From Tubiluchus corallicola (Eukaryota; Priapulida; Priapulimorpha; Priapulimorphida; Tubiluchidae): a stretch of DNA of 64,000 nucleotides. The DNA lies in assembly GCA_030141605.1 (NCBI GenBank), contig JAQGDQ010000347.1:188130-252129 (forward strand), read 5' to 3'. Of the stretch, positions 26,712-37,223 are shown in pieces. The position numbers and the translations under genes are program-made. Each line of letters begins with the position of its first letter. Positions within the stretch are counted from its first letter, which is position 1. The notes under the pieces are model-generated. The model was not told the DNA's origin and made no database searches. It saw only the letters and a list, made by a program, of their open reading frames with translations.

Positions 26712-28928
26712 ATGTCTTTTGACTTTACCACCAACATAAAGGTAAATTTTATAGTAGCAGTAGTATCATTTTCTTTTCTAACCTCTCAAAAATGCATTGG
26801 GCAGATATCGTATTATGGTATGCCGGCATCGTTCAGTACATTTAAAATACATGAGGAGGATGTCCCATTTGTTGAGATGGAGCCAGTAGTGAATGAAGAA
26901 CTTCAAATGAGAAACAGACAAAGTTCTCCAACCAGGAAGCCGTTCCTGTTTGCAAAAAAATTTGATGTTAACATTACCCCCGAGAACTCCGGGATTTGGG
27001 ATGAAGCTATCGATGGCACAAAAATCTGGAGGGTAGGTATCCGTTCTAAAGGAGCATTCTCCCTAAATCTGATATTTGACCGCTACAAGTTACCCGACAG
27101 GGCTCAACTATTTATCTATTCACCTGACAGAGAAAATCTGCTGGGTGCTTTTAATTGCAATAATGAAAACAGCTCAGGTGTATTTGCAGTAAGGCCTGTA
27201 CCGGGTGATGAGCTGATAGTAGAGTATAATGAACCTGATGATGTAGCGTATAAGGGTGCAGTACGCATATCAAAAGTCAATCATGACTATATGAACCTGT
27301 TTTCTTACAAAGCTGATACATCAGACGACTGTAATGTTGGCGTATATTGTATTGAAGATGAAAATATTGAAAAGCAGAAGCAATCGGTAGTAAAGCTTAT
27401 TATTGAAGGTAGAAAGTCATGCTCAGGCACTATGATAAACAACTCCAACAATAGCAAGGATCCATACCTGCTGACTGCAGCACACTGTGTAGAAAATGAA
27501 GCTGAAGCTGCAGAGACAGTCGTATTCTTTAATTATGAGGGATTCAGTTGCGTAAATAGTGGTAAGGAGTATGTAATACCTATTGAGCAAACTATCTCCG
27601 GCTCAACGGTGACGGCTTTATCCGAATCTCTGGACTTTACATTACTGAAACTCAACAATAATCCTCCTCCTGAGTATCATCCTCTATATTCCGGGTGGAA
27701 CAGGACGGAGTCTCCTGCTCCATCTTCAGCAGCAAGTATTCATCACCCTGCAGGAGATGTGAAAAAAATAGCTTTGACTAATACTCCACTTACAATATCC
27801 TCCTATGGACCTGTATTTACTAGTCACGCTTTCTGGCGAGTTAGCAGATGGGATAAAGGTGTTACAGAGAAAGGGTCATCAGGCGGCCCTCTGTTCAATA
27901 ATAAAGGTGAACTAATTGGTACACTTACCGGAGGGGCAGCAGATTGCACAACTCCCGAAAATGATTTTTTCTCTATGTTTAGTAAGCAGTGGGACTACTA
28001 TGACACTTCCGACTCTCATCTCAAGTCGTGGCTTGATCCGGGAGGAAAGAATGTAAGCTCAATACCTTCACTGACTCCGTATGACGACTCGGAGGAGTGT
28101 GAGCTGCTTACAAATTTTATATATAACAGGGAGTATACCATTGAGAATGTTCCTGCAGAAGCAGGAAAAGGGTACCTGACAGGAAAAAACAGCCTGATGC
28201 CAAATGCTTTTGCTGAACGGTTTAGCGATATAAGTGAGGCAGTAATACATGCAGTATCACTGGCTTACAGCAGGCCGCAAACTGGCTTGCTGGGAGAGGA
28301 GTTTGTAATCAAGCTATACGGGATAGATGAGGATGGAAAGCTTCCCGATAATGAATTGGCCTCCTACCAAGTAAAGGCAAGTTCACTGGACAGGAATGGG
28401 GTATTATATGCTGAGTTTGATACTCCCGTAAAGGTTACCAGTGACTTTTTTATAGGGTATGAGATTGATGATGCACAACAGTATGAAGTTGCTGCATATC
28501 ATGTACCTATAAAAGACAATATTCTCAATAGTACATATATAAATGTGGGAGGTACGTGGAGCCAGCTCCCAGATGTTACAGAAGGGCATAACACAAGTAC
28601 TTCGCTGCTAATTAAAGCCCACGTTTGTGGCGCGTTGTTGGAAAATTGGGGAAGCTCATCTGAAAAAGAGAGGCAGTTTGAAATCTATTCCCCAGACATG
28701 TTCTCAAATCAGATATGTATAAAAAACACAGGTGAATCAACCGATGCTGAAGTATCCGTATTTAACCTTACCGGACAAAAAATGTATGAAAGCAATCTCT
28801 ATCTGGTTAGTTATGAACCTAAATGCATACATATAGCATCTGGCCGTAATTCAGGTGTCTATTTTGTTGCTGTTAAAACAGAAGATACAAGAGAGGTGAT
28901 GAAGGTCATTGTATTTGGCAGAAAATAG
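26712..28928 (+). CDS. T9SS-secreted trypsin-like serine endopeptidase
   Basis: A 738-residue secreted protease. It has an N-terminal signal, a propeptide-like region, and a chymotrypsin/lysyl-endopeptidase-like domain (about 215-460) with the catalytic triad in LLTAAHCVEN (H), ESLDFTLLKL (D) and KGSSGGPLFN (S). A beta-sandwich follows, and then a T9SS type A sorting domain (VFNLTGQKMYE ... SGVYFVAVKTEDTREVMKVIVFG). The T9SS tail means export across the outer membrane and surface attachment or release. The neighbour is tilS, convergent with a 10-base gap, so the gene is a single transcription unit with its own promoter. Confidence 0.93.
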   Translation: MSFDFTTNIKVNFIVAVVSFSFLTSQKCIGQISYYGMPASFSTFKIHEEDVPFVEMEPVVNEELQMRNRQSSPTRKPFLFAKKFDVNITPENSGIWDEAIDGTKIWRVGIRSKGAFSLNLIFDRYKLPDRAQLFIYSPDRENLLGAFNCNNENSSGVFAVRPVPGDELIVEYNEPDDVAYKGAVRISKVNHDYMNLFSYKADTSDDCNVGVYCIEDENIEKQKQSVVKLIIEGRKSCSGTMINNSNNSKDPYLLTAAHCVENEAEAAETVVFFNYEGFSCVNSGKEYVIPIEQTISGSTVTALSESLDFTLLKLNNNPPPEYHPLYSGWNRTESPAPSSAASIHHPAGDVKKIALTNTPLTISSYGPVFTSHAFWRVSRWDKGVTEKGSSGGPLFNNKGELIGTLTGGAADCTTPENDFFSMFSKQWDYYDTSDSHLKSWLDPGGKNVSSIPSLTPYDDSEECELLTNFIYNREYTIENVPAEAGKGYLTGKNSLMPNAFAERFSDISEAVIHAVSLAYSRPQTGLLGEEFVIKLYGIDEDGKLPDNELASYQVKASSLDRNGVLYAEFDTPVKVTSDFFIGYEIDDAQQYEVAAYHVPIKDNILNSTYINVGGTWSQLPDVTEGHNTSTSLLIKAHVCGALLENWGSSSEKERQFEIYSPDMFSNQICIKNTGESTDAEVSVFNLTGQKMYESNLYLVSYEPKCIHIASGRNSGVYFVAVKTEDTREVMKVIVFGRK

Positions 28929-28938
28929 AGGCTGTCCA

Positions 28939-30261
28939 TTATATCACTTCTAATATCAGCACCCGGCCAGTTGCACCAGTTACCTTATAACGGTCGTCTA
29001 GCCTCCGCCCTATAACCCAAACAATCTGCCCATCATTCGACAGTATCCACGTACTCTCCTTTTCAGGTATGCTCATCTTGCAGTCAACAAAGAAATCGCT
29101 TACTTTTTTATATCCTGACATTCCCAAAGGCTTGAAATATTCGCCTTTCTCCCACCTTCTTATCAAAAGTGGGAATTGTATCTTATCATAATCAATGTAA
29201 GCAATATCAGGAGAGCCCGGTATTTCAAGTTCTCCTTCCACATGCTTTACACTCACCCGTATTTTTATTGGTTCACTTATTAAAGGCACCCCCTTTTCAA
29301 GATAGTAACATGATGCTTCATTGCGAGACAGTGGGGTAATAATAAACTCATTACGATTGTGAACAACCCGGTGTGATGGTGAAAAAAACTGCTTACCCGA
29401 AACCCCATCCATGCTACGAATAATATCATCAATAACACCACTCTTAAACTGGAACGGCTTTAAAAACTCAAAGATAAATTCGGATAACGGTTTTAATATT
29501 TTAAGCTCACTAATTGACAAATGGTAGTTATCTCCCACACGCACTGCAACACGTTCCCACGCCTGGGCTATCTCCTGATAGTAAATTACTGAAGCACCAT
29601 TTAAGTGCTTCATATTTTTTATCATTGTTGTCCTGAATGACGGATTGCATTCCTCCAAAATAGGCAACAGCAGGTGACGCACCTTATTACGCATAAAGTT
29701 GATATTCCGATTGCTTGAATCATCTCTGTAGAGCAGCCCCCTCTTTTGGCAATATTGCTCTATATCCTTTCGGGGAAAGTCCAATAATGGCCTTACTACC
29801 TTGCCATTCTCAGGTTTTATCCCTGTAAGGCCACGTAGCCCAGTACCTCTTATCAGATTCAGAAAAAAAGTCTCAATAGAGTCATCTCTGTTGTGAGCTA
29901 CTGCTATTTTATCATAGTGGTACCTCAAGCATATCTCCCTAAACCAGTTGTATCTCAACTCGCGGGCAGCCATCTCCACAGATATGCCGTCCTGTCTTGC
30001 ATACCCCAAAGTGTCAAAATCGGCCTTGTAATACTGTTTGTCATACTTTGCTGCCAAATCTTTGACAAACTGTTCATCTCTATCCGACTCATCTTCTCTA
30101 AGGTGAAAATTGCAGTGCGCAACACCAAATGCGAAACCTCCTCTGCTCATCAAATCGGCCAACACAACAGAGTCAACGCCTCCACTTACTCCAACCAAAA
30201 CCGTCTCCTCGCTCGAAAACAGATTGTGATTCTCTATATATTCAATAAAAGAACTCAGCAT
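28939..30261 (-). CDS. tilS: tRNA(Ile)-lysidine synthase
   Basis: Modifies C34 of tRNA-Ile(CAU) to lysidine so that it reads AUA. The N-type ATP pyrophosphatase loop SGGVDSVVLADL is near the N-terminus, followed by VAHCNFHLREDESDRDEQFV and VAHNRDDSIETFFLNLIRGTGLRGL, all diagnostic. The C-terminal TilS domain (GEYFKPLGMSGYKKVSDFF) is present; about 440 residues is the normal Bacteroidota length. Two upstream codons (to 30267) are possible but unlikely. The gene runs toward the protease gene and starts about 70 bases from the proS stop. Confidence 0.96.
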   Translation of the reverse strand: MLSSFIEYIENHNLFSSEETVLVGVSGGVDSVVLADLMSRGGFAFGVAHCNFHLREDESDRDEQFVKDLAAKYDKQYYKADFDTLGYARQDGISVEMAARELRYNWFREICLRYHYDKIAVAHNRDDSIETFFLNLIRGTGLRGLTGIKPENGKVVRPLLDFPRKDIEQYCQKRGLLYRDDSSNRNINFMRNKVRHLLLPILEECNPSFRTTMIKNMKHLNGASVIYYQEIAQAWERVAVRVGDNYHLSISELKILKPLSEFIFEFLKPFQFKSGVIDDIIRSMDGVSGKQFFSPSHRVVHNRNEFIITPLSRNEASCYYLEKGVPLISEPIKIRVSVKHVEGELEIPGSPDIAYIDYDKIQFPLLIRRWEKGEYFKPLGMSGYKKVSDFFVDCKMSIPEKESTWILSNDGQIVWVIGRRLDDRYKVTGATGRVLILEVI

Positions 30262-30328
30262 AAACACAGGTTCTGTATAAGTTGGATGGGAAGCAACCTC
30301 CAGTACTGAAATGTATGTATAAAACTAA

Positions 30329-31804
30329 TCAATATGACAATGCAAACACTACTCTTTTACGCGATGGCTTACCCGTAAGTATACATCTCCCCTCCTCCTC
30401 TTTTTCATCGAAAGGGATACACCGGATAGTTGCCTTTGTCTGCTCTTTTATACGCTGCTCTGTTTCACATGACCCATCCCAGTGAGCTTTAACAAAGCCA
30501 CCCTTGTCCTTTAACACATCTTTAAATTCATCAAAGGTGTCGACTGATACAGTATTGGCCTCCCTGAACGATAGAGCCTTGCTATATATACCTGTCTGAA
30601 TCTCATTTAGCAATCTGCCTATATAACCCTCTATACCAGTCAGTGGTACAACTGTCTTCTCCAAGGTATCACGACGTGCAATCTCAACAGTTTCATTCTC
30701 CAGGTCACGCTGTCCTATAGCCATACGTACCGGAACACCCTTCATTTCATATTCTGCAAATTTCCACCCGGGACGATGAGAGTCCCTGTCATCATATTTT
30801 ACACTTATTCCTTTTTCAACAAGACTCTCTTTTATCTCATTAGCTTTTGTCGAAATCGCAGACAGTTGCTCACTATTTTTATAAATTGGAACAATCACGA
30901 CCTGAAAGGGCGCAAGTTTAGGAGGAAGAATTAATCCGTTATTATCGGAGTGAGCCATAATAAGGGCACCCATCAGACGGGTGGATACTCCCCACGAAGT
31001 TGCCCATACGTAATCCATTCCCCCCTCTTTAGTGGCAAATTGAACATCAAACGCTTTCGCAAAATTTTGCCCAAGAAAATGAGATGTCCCTGACTGTAAT
31101 GCCTTCCCATCCTGCATCAGAGCCTCAATAGTATACGTTTCAAGTGCACCGGCAAACCGCTCATTAGCAGTTTTAGAGCCTTGTATAACAGGCATGGCCA
31201 TAAATTTCTCAGCAAACTCCACATATATATTTATCATCTGCCTTGTCTCTTGCATAGCCTCCTCCCTAGTAGCGTGAGCAGTGTGCCCCTCTTGCCATAA
31301 AAACTCGGCAGTGCGTAAAAACATACGGGTGCGCATCTCCCAGCGCACAACATTCGCCCATTGATTACAAAGAATAGGAAGATCTCTATACGACTGTATC
31401 CAGTTTTTGTACGTATTCCATATTATTGTTTCCGAGGTTGGCCTGATTATCAGCTCTTCTTCAAGCTTCGCTTCCGGGTCGACCTCAACACCTGCACCAT
31501 CTTTCAAGTCCCTCAGACGATAGTGTGTAACAACAGCACACTCCTTGGCAAACCCTTCAACATGATCAGCCTCTTTGGAGAAAAATGACTTAGGAATGAA
31601 TAGAGGGAAGTATGCATTTACATGGCCGGTATCTTTAAACATGCGATCAAGCTCAGACTGCATATTTTCCCAAATTGCATATCCATAAGGCTTAATTACC
31701 ATACAGCCCCGCACAACTGAGTTTTCCGCCAGGCCGGCCTTTATAACTAAATCATTGTACCATTGAGAATAATTTTCCTCTTTTGGTGTAATTCCTTTCG
31801 CCAT
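30329..31804 (-). CDS. proS: Prolyl-tRNA synthetase, type 3 (eukaryote/archaeal-like)
   Basis: Charges tRNA-Pro. The 491 residues from the methionine at 31804 ([20 protein letters not shown]) fit the short type-3 ProS used by Bacteroidota; the extension to 31846 has no family match. Class II motif 2 is visible as [24 protein letters not shown]-like sequence, motif 3 lies within the [20 protein letters not shown] region, and the anticodon-binding domain follows ([13 protein letters not shown]). The C-terminal zinc-like domain ends [18 protein letters not shown]. There is no editing insertion. Confidence 0.97.
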   Translation of the reverse strand: MAKGITPKEENYSQWYNDLVIKAGLAENSVVRGCMVIKPYGYAIWENMQSELDRMFKDTGHVNAYFPLFIPKSFFSKEADHVEGFAKECAVVTHYRLRDLKDGAGVEVDPEAKLEEELIIRPTSETIIWNTYKNWIQSYRDLPILCNQWANVVRWEMRTRMFLRTAEFLWQEGHTAHATREEAMQETRQMINIYVEFAEKFMAMPVIQGSKTANERFAGALETYTIEALMQDGKALQSGTSHFLGQNFAKAFDVQFATKEGGMDYVWATSWGVSTRLMGALIMAHSDNNGLILPPKLAPFQVVIVPIYKNSEQLSAISTKANEIKESLVEKGISVKYDDRDSHRPGWKFAEYEMKGVPVRMAIGQRDLENETVEIARRDTLEKTVVPLTGIEGYIGRLLNEIQTGIYSKALSFREANTVSVDTFDEFKDVLKDKGGFVKAHWDGSCETEQRIKEQTKATIRCIPFDEKEEEGRCILTGKPSRKRVVFALSY

Positions 31805-32158
31805 TTTACATTTTTTAGAACAATACTTCTCTGTGCTACACCACAAATGTGATTTTTTCAGAGATACAAAGTAAAGAAATATAATTAAATACGGCTAAGT
31901 AAAAAAAGAGGTAAACAGTAAGTCCTTCTCTTCTATTTTTACTCTTTTAATATACTATTTTATCATAGTATTATATTTGTTTAAATTCTACTATAGCTTT
32001 AAAATGTAAAAACGAGCCATCTGCAGAGCAAAAGATCGATGTTCAGATTGAAGAATAATTTGAAGATAACTGCAACTAATCAATATAAACGTGGGCTTTG
32101 AAGGGAGTCTTAATGAAAGTATTAATTAAAAATTGATTTTTACAAAAACCTCAAAACA
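31805..32158. other. Divergent promoter region between proS and the PqaA-like gene
   Basis: About 350 bases without a gene. On the plus strand TATATTTG at 31972-31979 is a perfect -7 box and would give the downstream gene a leader of roughly 170 bases. On the minus strand TTACTTTG, just upstream of proS, is one position away from consensus. Confidence 0.5.
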
Positions 32159-33541
32159 ATGAAAAAAATGAACTATAAGGCCAAGGCACAGTTAGGCATT
32201 ATCACTTTTCTGCTGAGTGTATTTCCGTATATATCTTTTACACAGCCTATTACCGCAGATACTGCTTTGCAAGCATACCTAAATAATGGAGATAATTCAT
32301 ATAGCTGGAAAATAAAAGAGACATATACCATAGATGGAACTACAGTATATGTTTTACTGCTTACATCCCAAAAATGGCAAGGCTTCACTTGGGTACATCA
32401 ACTCAACATTATTGTTCCCGACAAATTAAATAAAAGAACAGGTCTACTATTTATATCCGGAGGGAAAATAACCGAAACCCTTCCCAAAGAGAAAAGCAAG
32501 AATCACAGTCTATTGTTGATGCTTGGCAAAATAGCCAAGGATAACCAAGCAATAACATCTGCTATTTGGCAGGTTCCTAACCAACCATTGTATAATGATC
32601 TCACCGAAGATGCCTTGATTTCATATACTTTGCACATGTATGAACAAGGTAGCAGTGCAAATAGGGACTATTCATGGCCTTTACTACTACCAATGACAAA
32701 AAGCGCTTTAAAAGCAATGGATGCCATACAGGAGTTTGCTAAAAAAGAGCTTGACAAAAATATTAATAAATTTACCGTGTCCGGGGAATCAAAAAGAGGA
32801 TGGACTGCATGGCTGACAGGGGCGAGTAAAGATAGAAGGGTTGCAGCTATAGCCCCTATAGTAATAGATGTGCTTAACATGCCTTTACAGATGGATTATC
32901 AGATTGATATATGGGGAGACTATAGTGCTCAGATAAATGATTACGTGAGCTTGGGAATCGCCCAAAAGGCTCACACAGATGAAGGGAAAGAGCTGGTTGC
33001 TATAATAGATCCTTATTCATACAGAAAAAATATTACCATGCCAAAAATGATATTTATTGGGACTAATGATGAGTATTGGCCTGTAGATGCTATTAAGCAT
33101 TATATAGACTCTATTCCCGGTAATGACAATTACATTCATTATGTGCCAAATGCAGGACACAACGCTGCCAAGGAGGTGCAACTGCACAGTGCGCTAAGTA
33201 GTTTTTTTGGTGTTGTTGCTAATAATGAAAGGCACCCTATTTGTAACTGGAGGGTTGAAGAGGGTGATAAAACAGTAAAACTAACAGTTAAAACTACTGC
33301 AGACAAACTTGAGAATGTGATTTTACGGCAGGCAGATTCAGGCAGCAGAGATTTTCGCCCTGCAAAGTGGGGCAGCAAAGCGCTGAATATTAGCAATCAG
33401 TCGATTGTAACTGTGGAATTTAAGTACCCCAATTCAGGATACCGCGCCTTCTATATAGATTTAGAGTATAGAAACTCCTTTGGTAAAACATACACAAAAA
33501 GTACACGTATGTTTGTTTCAGATACTACCAGAATACTGTAA
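32159..33541 (+). CDS. PhoPQ-activated pathogenicity-related (PqaA-type) alpha/beta hydrolase
   Basis: A 460-residue secreted protein (signal peptide ending PYISFTQ) of the PhoPQ_related family, an alpha/beta-hydrolase group of uncertain substrate. A nucleophile elbow is visible at FTVSGESKRGWTAWL (G-E-S), with a candidate acid in FIGTNDEYWPVD and a candidate histidine in YVPNAGHNA. The conserved block DYSWPLLLPMTKSALKAMD is typical. It precedes the ceramidase-like gene by 91 bases on the same strand, so the two may be co-transcribed. Despite the family name, nothing here implies virulence. Confidence 0.88.
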   Translation: MKKMNYKAKAQLGIITFLLSVFPYISFTQPITADTALQAYLNNGDNSYSWKIKETYTIDGTTVYVLLLTSQKWQGFTWVHQLNIIVPDKLNKRTGLLFISGGKITETLPKEKSKNHSLLLMLGKIAKDNQAITSAIWQVPNQPLYNDLTEDALISYTLHMYEQGSSANRDYSWPLLLPMTKSALKAMDAIQEFAKKELDKNINKFTVSGESKRGWTAWLTGASKDRRVAAIAPIVIDVLNMPLQMDYQIDIWGDYSAQINDYVSLGIAQKAHTDEGKELVAIIDPYSYRKNITMPKMIFIGTNDEYWPVDAIKHYIDSIPGNDNYIHYVPNAGHNAAKEVQLHSALSSFFGVVANNERHPICNWRVEEGDKTVKLTVKTTADKLENVILRQADSGSRDFRPAKWGSKALNISNQSIVTVEFKYPNSGYRAFYIDLEYRNSFGKTYTKSTRMFVSDTTRIL

Positions 33542-33632
33542 AACAGAAGCAAGAACTTTGTTTTTTATTTATTTGGTTAATCTATAACTTTACATCTGAG
33601 TCCGGGTTAATAAGTTTACACAAGTTAATAAT

Positions 33633-34934
33633 ATGAGATATAAATTGAATAACAGATGCTCTCAGTTTGGAATACGATCATCTATTATTTCTGTCTTTCT
33701 GCTCTCCTTTTTTGTTGCTTACGCACAAGATACATTAAGTGTAGGAGCAGCAATGCGGGTTATTACCCCTTCTCCATTGTTGCCGGTGTCAGGAGGGATT
33801 GGAATGCCATTAAAGACAAAAGCCAGCAAAGGAGAGCTATCTGTAAGGGCGATGGTCTTAGAAAAGGGGCAAACAAAGATAGCAATTGTAGGGGTAGATA
33901 ATATGGGATGGCCTGCTGCACTAGGTGATAAGTCGAGAGAACTAATAAAGCACATTCCCGCAGATAATATATTAATAGGAGCAACACATACACATAGTGC
34001 TCCAGATGCGTACGGTTTTGTTGACAGGCAGGGGAACTCTTCCGCTAACCCAGAGTATTTATCGTGGTGTGTTCGACAAATTGCTGATGCTGTAAATGAA
34101 GCATTTGAGAATAGACAACCTGCAAAGCTAAAAATTGCTGTTGAGAAAGCCCGGGGAAAAATAGCATTCAACTATTATGCAGACCGCCTTTATGATCCGA
34201 GATGCGGAGTAATACAAGCCATTGCAAATAAAGATAACAGGCCTATCATTACTTTGGTAAACTATGCCATTCATCCGGAGGTAATAGGGGCTAAGCAGGA
34301 AATCTTAACCCCCGACTTATGTGGGCCGCTATATGACAAAATAGAGAGCGAAACAGGAAGCATGGCACTGTTTATGAATAGTGCCCAGGGAGGTATGGTA
34401 ACAGCAGATAATAGAGGAGAAGATGGAAAGCTTATAAGAACATGGGGAGAATGTGTGCGTATTGGTGAGCTTTTAGCAGATGAAGCTCTGAGAATCATTG
34501 CTAAATCGGAAGTGCAAGAAAGCCCCACACTGTATTGCAATATAAAAACAATAGCACTTCCGGTAGAGTCGGAGCTAATGAAAAAAATACTTCAAAAACA
34601 GCCGGCAATACAAAAAGAGGTTTCGGGAGATCACCTCAATATCATAACATCTTTAAACCTACTAAATATCGGAACAGCGCAAATAGTCACAGTTCCCGGA
34701 GAAGCACTGCCTAATATAGGTTATTACATTAAACGAAAAATGAATACAATCCACCCTTTTGTATTTGGACTGACAAATGATGCCTATGGTTACATTATGA
34801 CTAAAGAGGACTACAACAGCTTTAAAGTTTATGATTATATAACCAAAGTCTGTTTAGGAGAAAAAACAGGTGAAATTTACATTGATAAAGTAATAGAGTT
34901 AATAAATGAGAGTCCCTCTTCAGAAGGTAGCTGA
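33633..34934 (+). CDS. Secreted neutral/alkaline ceramidase-like protein (N-terminal-domain type)
   Basis: A 433-residue protein with an N-terminal signal (FLLSFFVAYAQ) followed by the neutral/alkaline non-lysosomal ceramidase N-terminal domain pattern. VGAAMRVITPSPLLPVSGG opens it, then IAIVGVDNMG, ILIGATHTHSAPDA (zinc-site histidines), LVNYAIHPEVIG and FMNSAQGGMV. Full ceramidases exceed 650 residues and carry an additional C-terminal domain that is absent. Short Bacteroidota homologues of this kind are common and their substrate is unknown; an amide-linked lipid or sugar is conceivable. Confidence 0.82.
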   Translation: MRYKLNNRCSQFGIRSSIISVFLLSFFVAYAQDTLSVGAAMRVITPSPLLPVSGGIGMPLKTKASKGELSVRAMVLEKGQTKIAIVGVDNMGWPAALGDKSRELIKHIPADNILIGATHTHSAPDAYGFVDRQGNSSANPEYLSWCVRQIADAVNEAFENRQPAKLKIAVEKARGKIAFNYYADRLYDPRCGVIQAIANKDNRPIITLVNYAIHPEVIGAKQEILTPDLCGPLYDKIESETGSMALFMNSAQGGMVTADNRGEDGKLIRTWGECVRIGELLADEALRIIAKSEVQESPTLYCNIKTIALPVESELMKKILQKQPAIQKEVSGDHLNIITSLNLLNIGTAQIVTVPGEALPNIGYYIKRKMNTIHPFVFGLTNDAYGYIMTKEDYNSFKVYDYITKVCLGEKTGEIYIDKVIELINESPSSEGS

Positions 34935-35067
34935 AAGCAGTATTCACTCATCCCTCTTTCATGACCAACTCCCCCTAAGCCACCAGAGTTATTAGCCCCG
35001 GAACAACATATTAAGCTTTACAAAACTACTGGTTTCCGGAATAGCCAGGGTAGCGTACCTTTCTTCG

Positions 35068-37053
35068 TTAAGCTTGCTTCTTTCCTATCTGTGCTTTATC
35101 AATCAAGATAACTCCTGTTGATGCAGTGTTTGCCTTGCTTAGAATTGACTTAATCGTTTGGACTATCCCCTCTGTATCAAACCCACACTTCCTATAAAGT
35201 TCACTAACGGTGCCATGCTCTACAAAAGTATCGGGTACTCCAAGGCATTTCACACTACCCTGATACTTTAGCGTGGACAAGTATTCGATTACAGTACTGC
35301 CAAATCCCCCTTCAATTACTCCATCTTCTACAGTAACTATATGCTCATGTTTTTTGGCAATACTATTCAGTATCTCCGTATCTAATGGTTTCACAAAGCG
35401 CATATCGTAATGAGCAACAGAGATTCCCTGCCCTTTAAGCATTTCGCACGCCTCTACCACAAAGTTACCCGGATGTCCTATTGAAAGGACAACAATATCT
35501 TCACCATCTGCAATTTTTCGGCCTTTGCCCACCGGTATTTCGACAAAAGAATCTTCCTGAGCTATAATAGCACTATCTCCCTTTGGGTACCGAATAGAGA
35601 AGGGCCCTTTGTCCGGCAGCTGAGCTGTATACATAAGGTTTTGCAACTCCGTTCCATTCATTGGAGCCGAAACAGTCATATTGGGAATATTTCGCATGAA
35701 TGCCAAATCAAAAGTCCCATGATGAGTAGGGCCGTCAGCTTCTACCAAACCTGACCTGTCCATGCAGAAAACAACATTCAGGTTTTGGAGCGCCACATCG
35801 TGTATAATCTGGTCGTACGATCGCTGCATAAAAGATGAGTATATATTGCAAAATGGAAGCATTCCTCCAGCAGCCATCCCTGCGGAAAATGTGACAGCGT
35901 GCTGTTCAGCTATTCCTACGTCAAATGTGCGCTCAGGCATCTTTCTCATCATAATATTTAATGAACAACCTGTCGGCATTGCAGGAGTAACCCCTACAAT
36001 CTTATCATTCTTTTCTGCCAGCTTAAGAACAGTTTCTCCAAATATCTGTTGATACCTGAAAGACTGATCATTATCTGTTATTTTACTGATAACCTCCCCT
36101 GTGTTTATATCGAATATACCAGGCGCTGCATGCCATTTTGTAGCGTTCTTCTCTGCCGGGGCAAATCCCTTCCCTTTTTTTGTACGTACATGGAGTAATT
36201 TTGGCCCGGGAATTTTTCTAAAACTACTTAGTAAATGAGATAAATAGATTACATCGTGTCCATTAACAGGGCCAAAGTATCTGAAGCCAAAAGATTCAAA
36301 AAGATTACTCTGCTTTAGTAATAAAGATTTTACTGCATGTTGATGCTGCTGTATCATTCTGCGCGTTACCGGGCCAAACCTCTTTCCTCCTCCTAGTATT
36401 TTCCATATTCCCGATTTGAGCTTATTATATAAAGAAGAGGTCTGCATTTGCACCAGATATCTGCTTATACCACCTACATTAGGGTCTATAGACATATTGT
36501 TATCATTCAGAATAACAAGAACATCGGCGTTGTTTGTTGCTGCGTTGTTTAGCCCTTCAAAAGCCATTCCTCCCGTCATTGCACCATCTCCTATAACGGC
36601 TACTACTTTACGAGGATCATCCTTCTGTAGCTTTGAGGCAGTCGCCAGTCCAAGCGCAGCAGATATTGATGTAGACGCATGCCCCACTCCAAATGCGTCA
36701 AATTCACTCTCAGACATACTTGGGAAACCGCTTATTCCCCCATATTTACGGTTAGTATGGAATTTACCTCGACGGCCTGTAAGAATTTTGTGCCCATAGG
36801 CCTGGTGCCCCACATCCCACACCAACTTGTCGTATGGAGTGTTATAGCTGTAGTGTAAAGCTACTGTCAGCTCTACTACTCCCAAGCTCGCTCCAAGGTG
36901 TCCAGGGTTAGAAGATACCTCTTTTATAATGAACTTTCTCAGTTCATCACAAACTTCGGGGAGCTGCTTTCGCTCCAACTGACGTAGATCTTCAGGGTAG
37001 CTGATTTTATCAAGTATCCCTATGTTCTCATCTTCTCCTGCTCGTAACGTCAT
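35068..37053 (-). CDS. dxs: 1-deoxy-D-xylulose-5-phosphate synthase
   Basis: First enzyme of the MEP isoprenoid pathway: pyruvate plus glyceraldehyde 3-phosphate give DXP. The 661 residues include the thiamine-diphosphate site VIGDGAMTGGMAFEGLNNA, LNDNNMSIDPNVGG, the central domain with GIAEQHAVTFSAGMAAGGM, DRSGLVEADGPTHHG and a transketolase C-terminal domain (DGVIEGGFGSTVIEYL). The start is supported by the promoter -7 box 32 bases upstream. It is transcribed divergently from the OmpA-like gene. Confidence 0.97.
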   Translation of the reverse strand: MTLRAGEDENIGILDKISYPEDLRQLERKQLPEVCDELRKFIIKEVSSNPGHLGASLGVVELTVALHYSYNTPYDKLVWDVGHQAYGHKILTGRRGKFHTNRKYGGISGFPSMSESEFDAFGVGHASTSISAALGLATASKLQKDDPRKVVAVIGDGAMTGGMAFEGLNNAATNNADVLVILNDNNMSIDPNVGGISRYLVQMQTSSLYNKLKSGIWKILGGGKRFGPVTRRMIQQHQHAVKSLLLKQSNLFESFGFRYFGPVNGHDVIYLSHLLSSFRKIPGPKLLHVRTKKGKGFAPAEKNATKWHAAPGIFDINTGEVISKITDNDQSFRYQQIFGETVLKLAEKNDKIVGVTPAMPTGCSLNIMMRKMPERTFDVGIAEQHAVTFSAGMAAGGMLPFCNIYSSFMQRSYDQIIHDVALQNLNVVFCMDRSGLVEADGPTHHGTFDLAFMRNIPNMTVSAPMNGTELQNLMYTAQLPDKGPFSIRYPKGDSAIIAQEDSFVEIPVGKGRKIADGEDIVVLSIGHPGNFVVEACEMLKGQGISVAHYDMRFVKPLDTEILNSIAKKHEHIVTVEDGVIEGGFGSTVIEYLSTLKYQGSVKCLGVPDTFVEHGTVSELYRKCGFDTEGIVQTIKSILSKANTASTGVILIDKAQIGKKQA

Positions 37054-37084
37054 ACAAAGTTTTTATTTTTTTTAACATTTACCA

Positions 37085-37092
37085 CAAAGGTA
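37085..37092 (-). promoter_or_regulatory. dxs promoter -7 box
   Basis: On the minus strand TACCTTTG matches the TAnnTTTG consensus perfectly, 32 bases upstream of the dxs ATG. It implies a leader of about 25 bases. Confidence 0.75.
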
Positions 37093-37148
37093 AATAAATT
37101 AGATTGCTGTGCCATAATTATTAATCTCCCCCCCTATGAACTTTATTT

Positions 37149-37156
37149 TATATTTG
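37149..37156 (+). promoter_or_regulatory. Promoter -7 box of the OmpA-like gene
   Basis: TATATTTG on the plus strand is a perfect -7 match, 67 bases before the start codon. It is divergent from the dxs promoter, with about 60 bases between the two boxes. Confidence 0.65.
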
Positions 37157-37223
37157 GTACTTTCGTCATATTAAAGGCGAAAGAGGATAACAAATAATCA
37201 CAATATTAATAATACTCCAAAAA

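Noticed and set aside
33719-34171. 150-codon open frame on the minus strand inside the ceramidase-like gene
   Set aside because: Opposite-strand shadow of a well-supported gene, with no recognisable domain.
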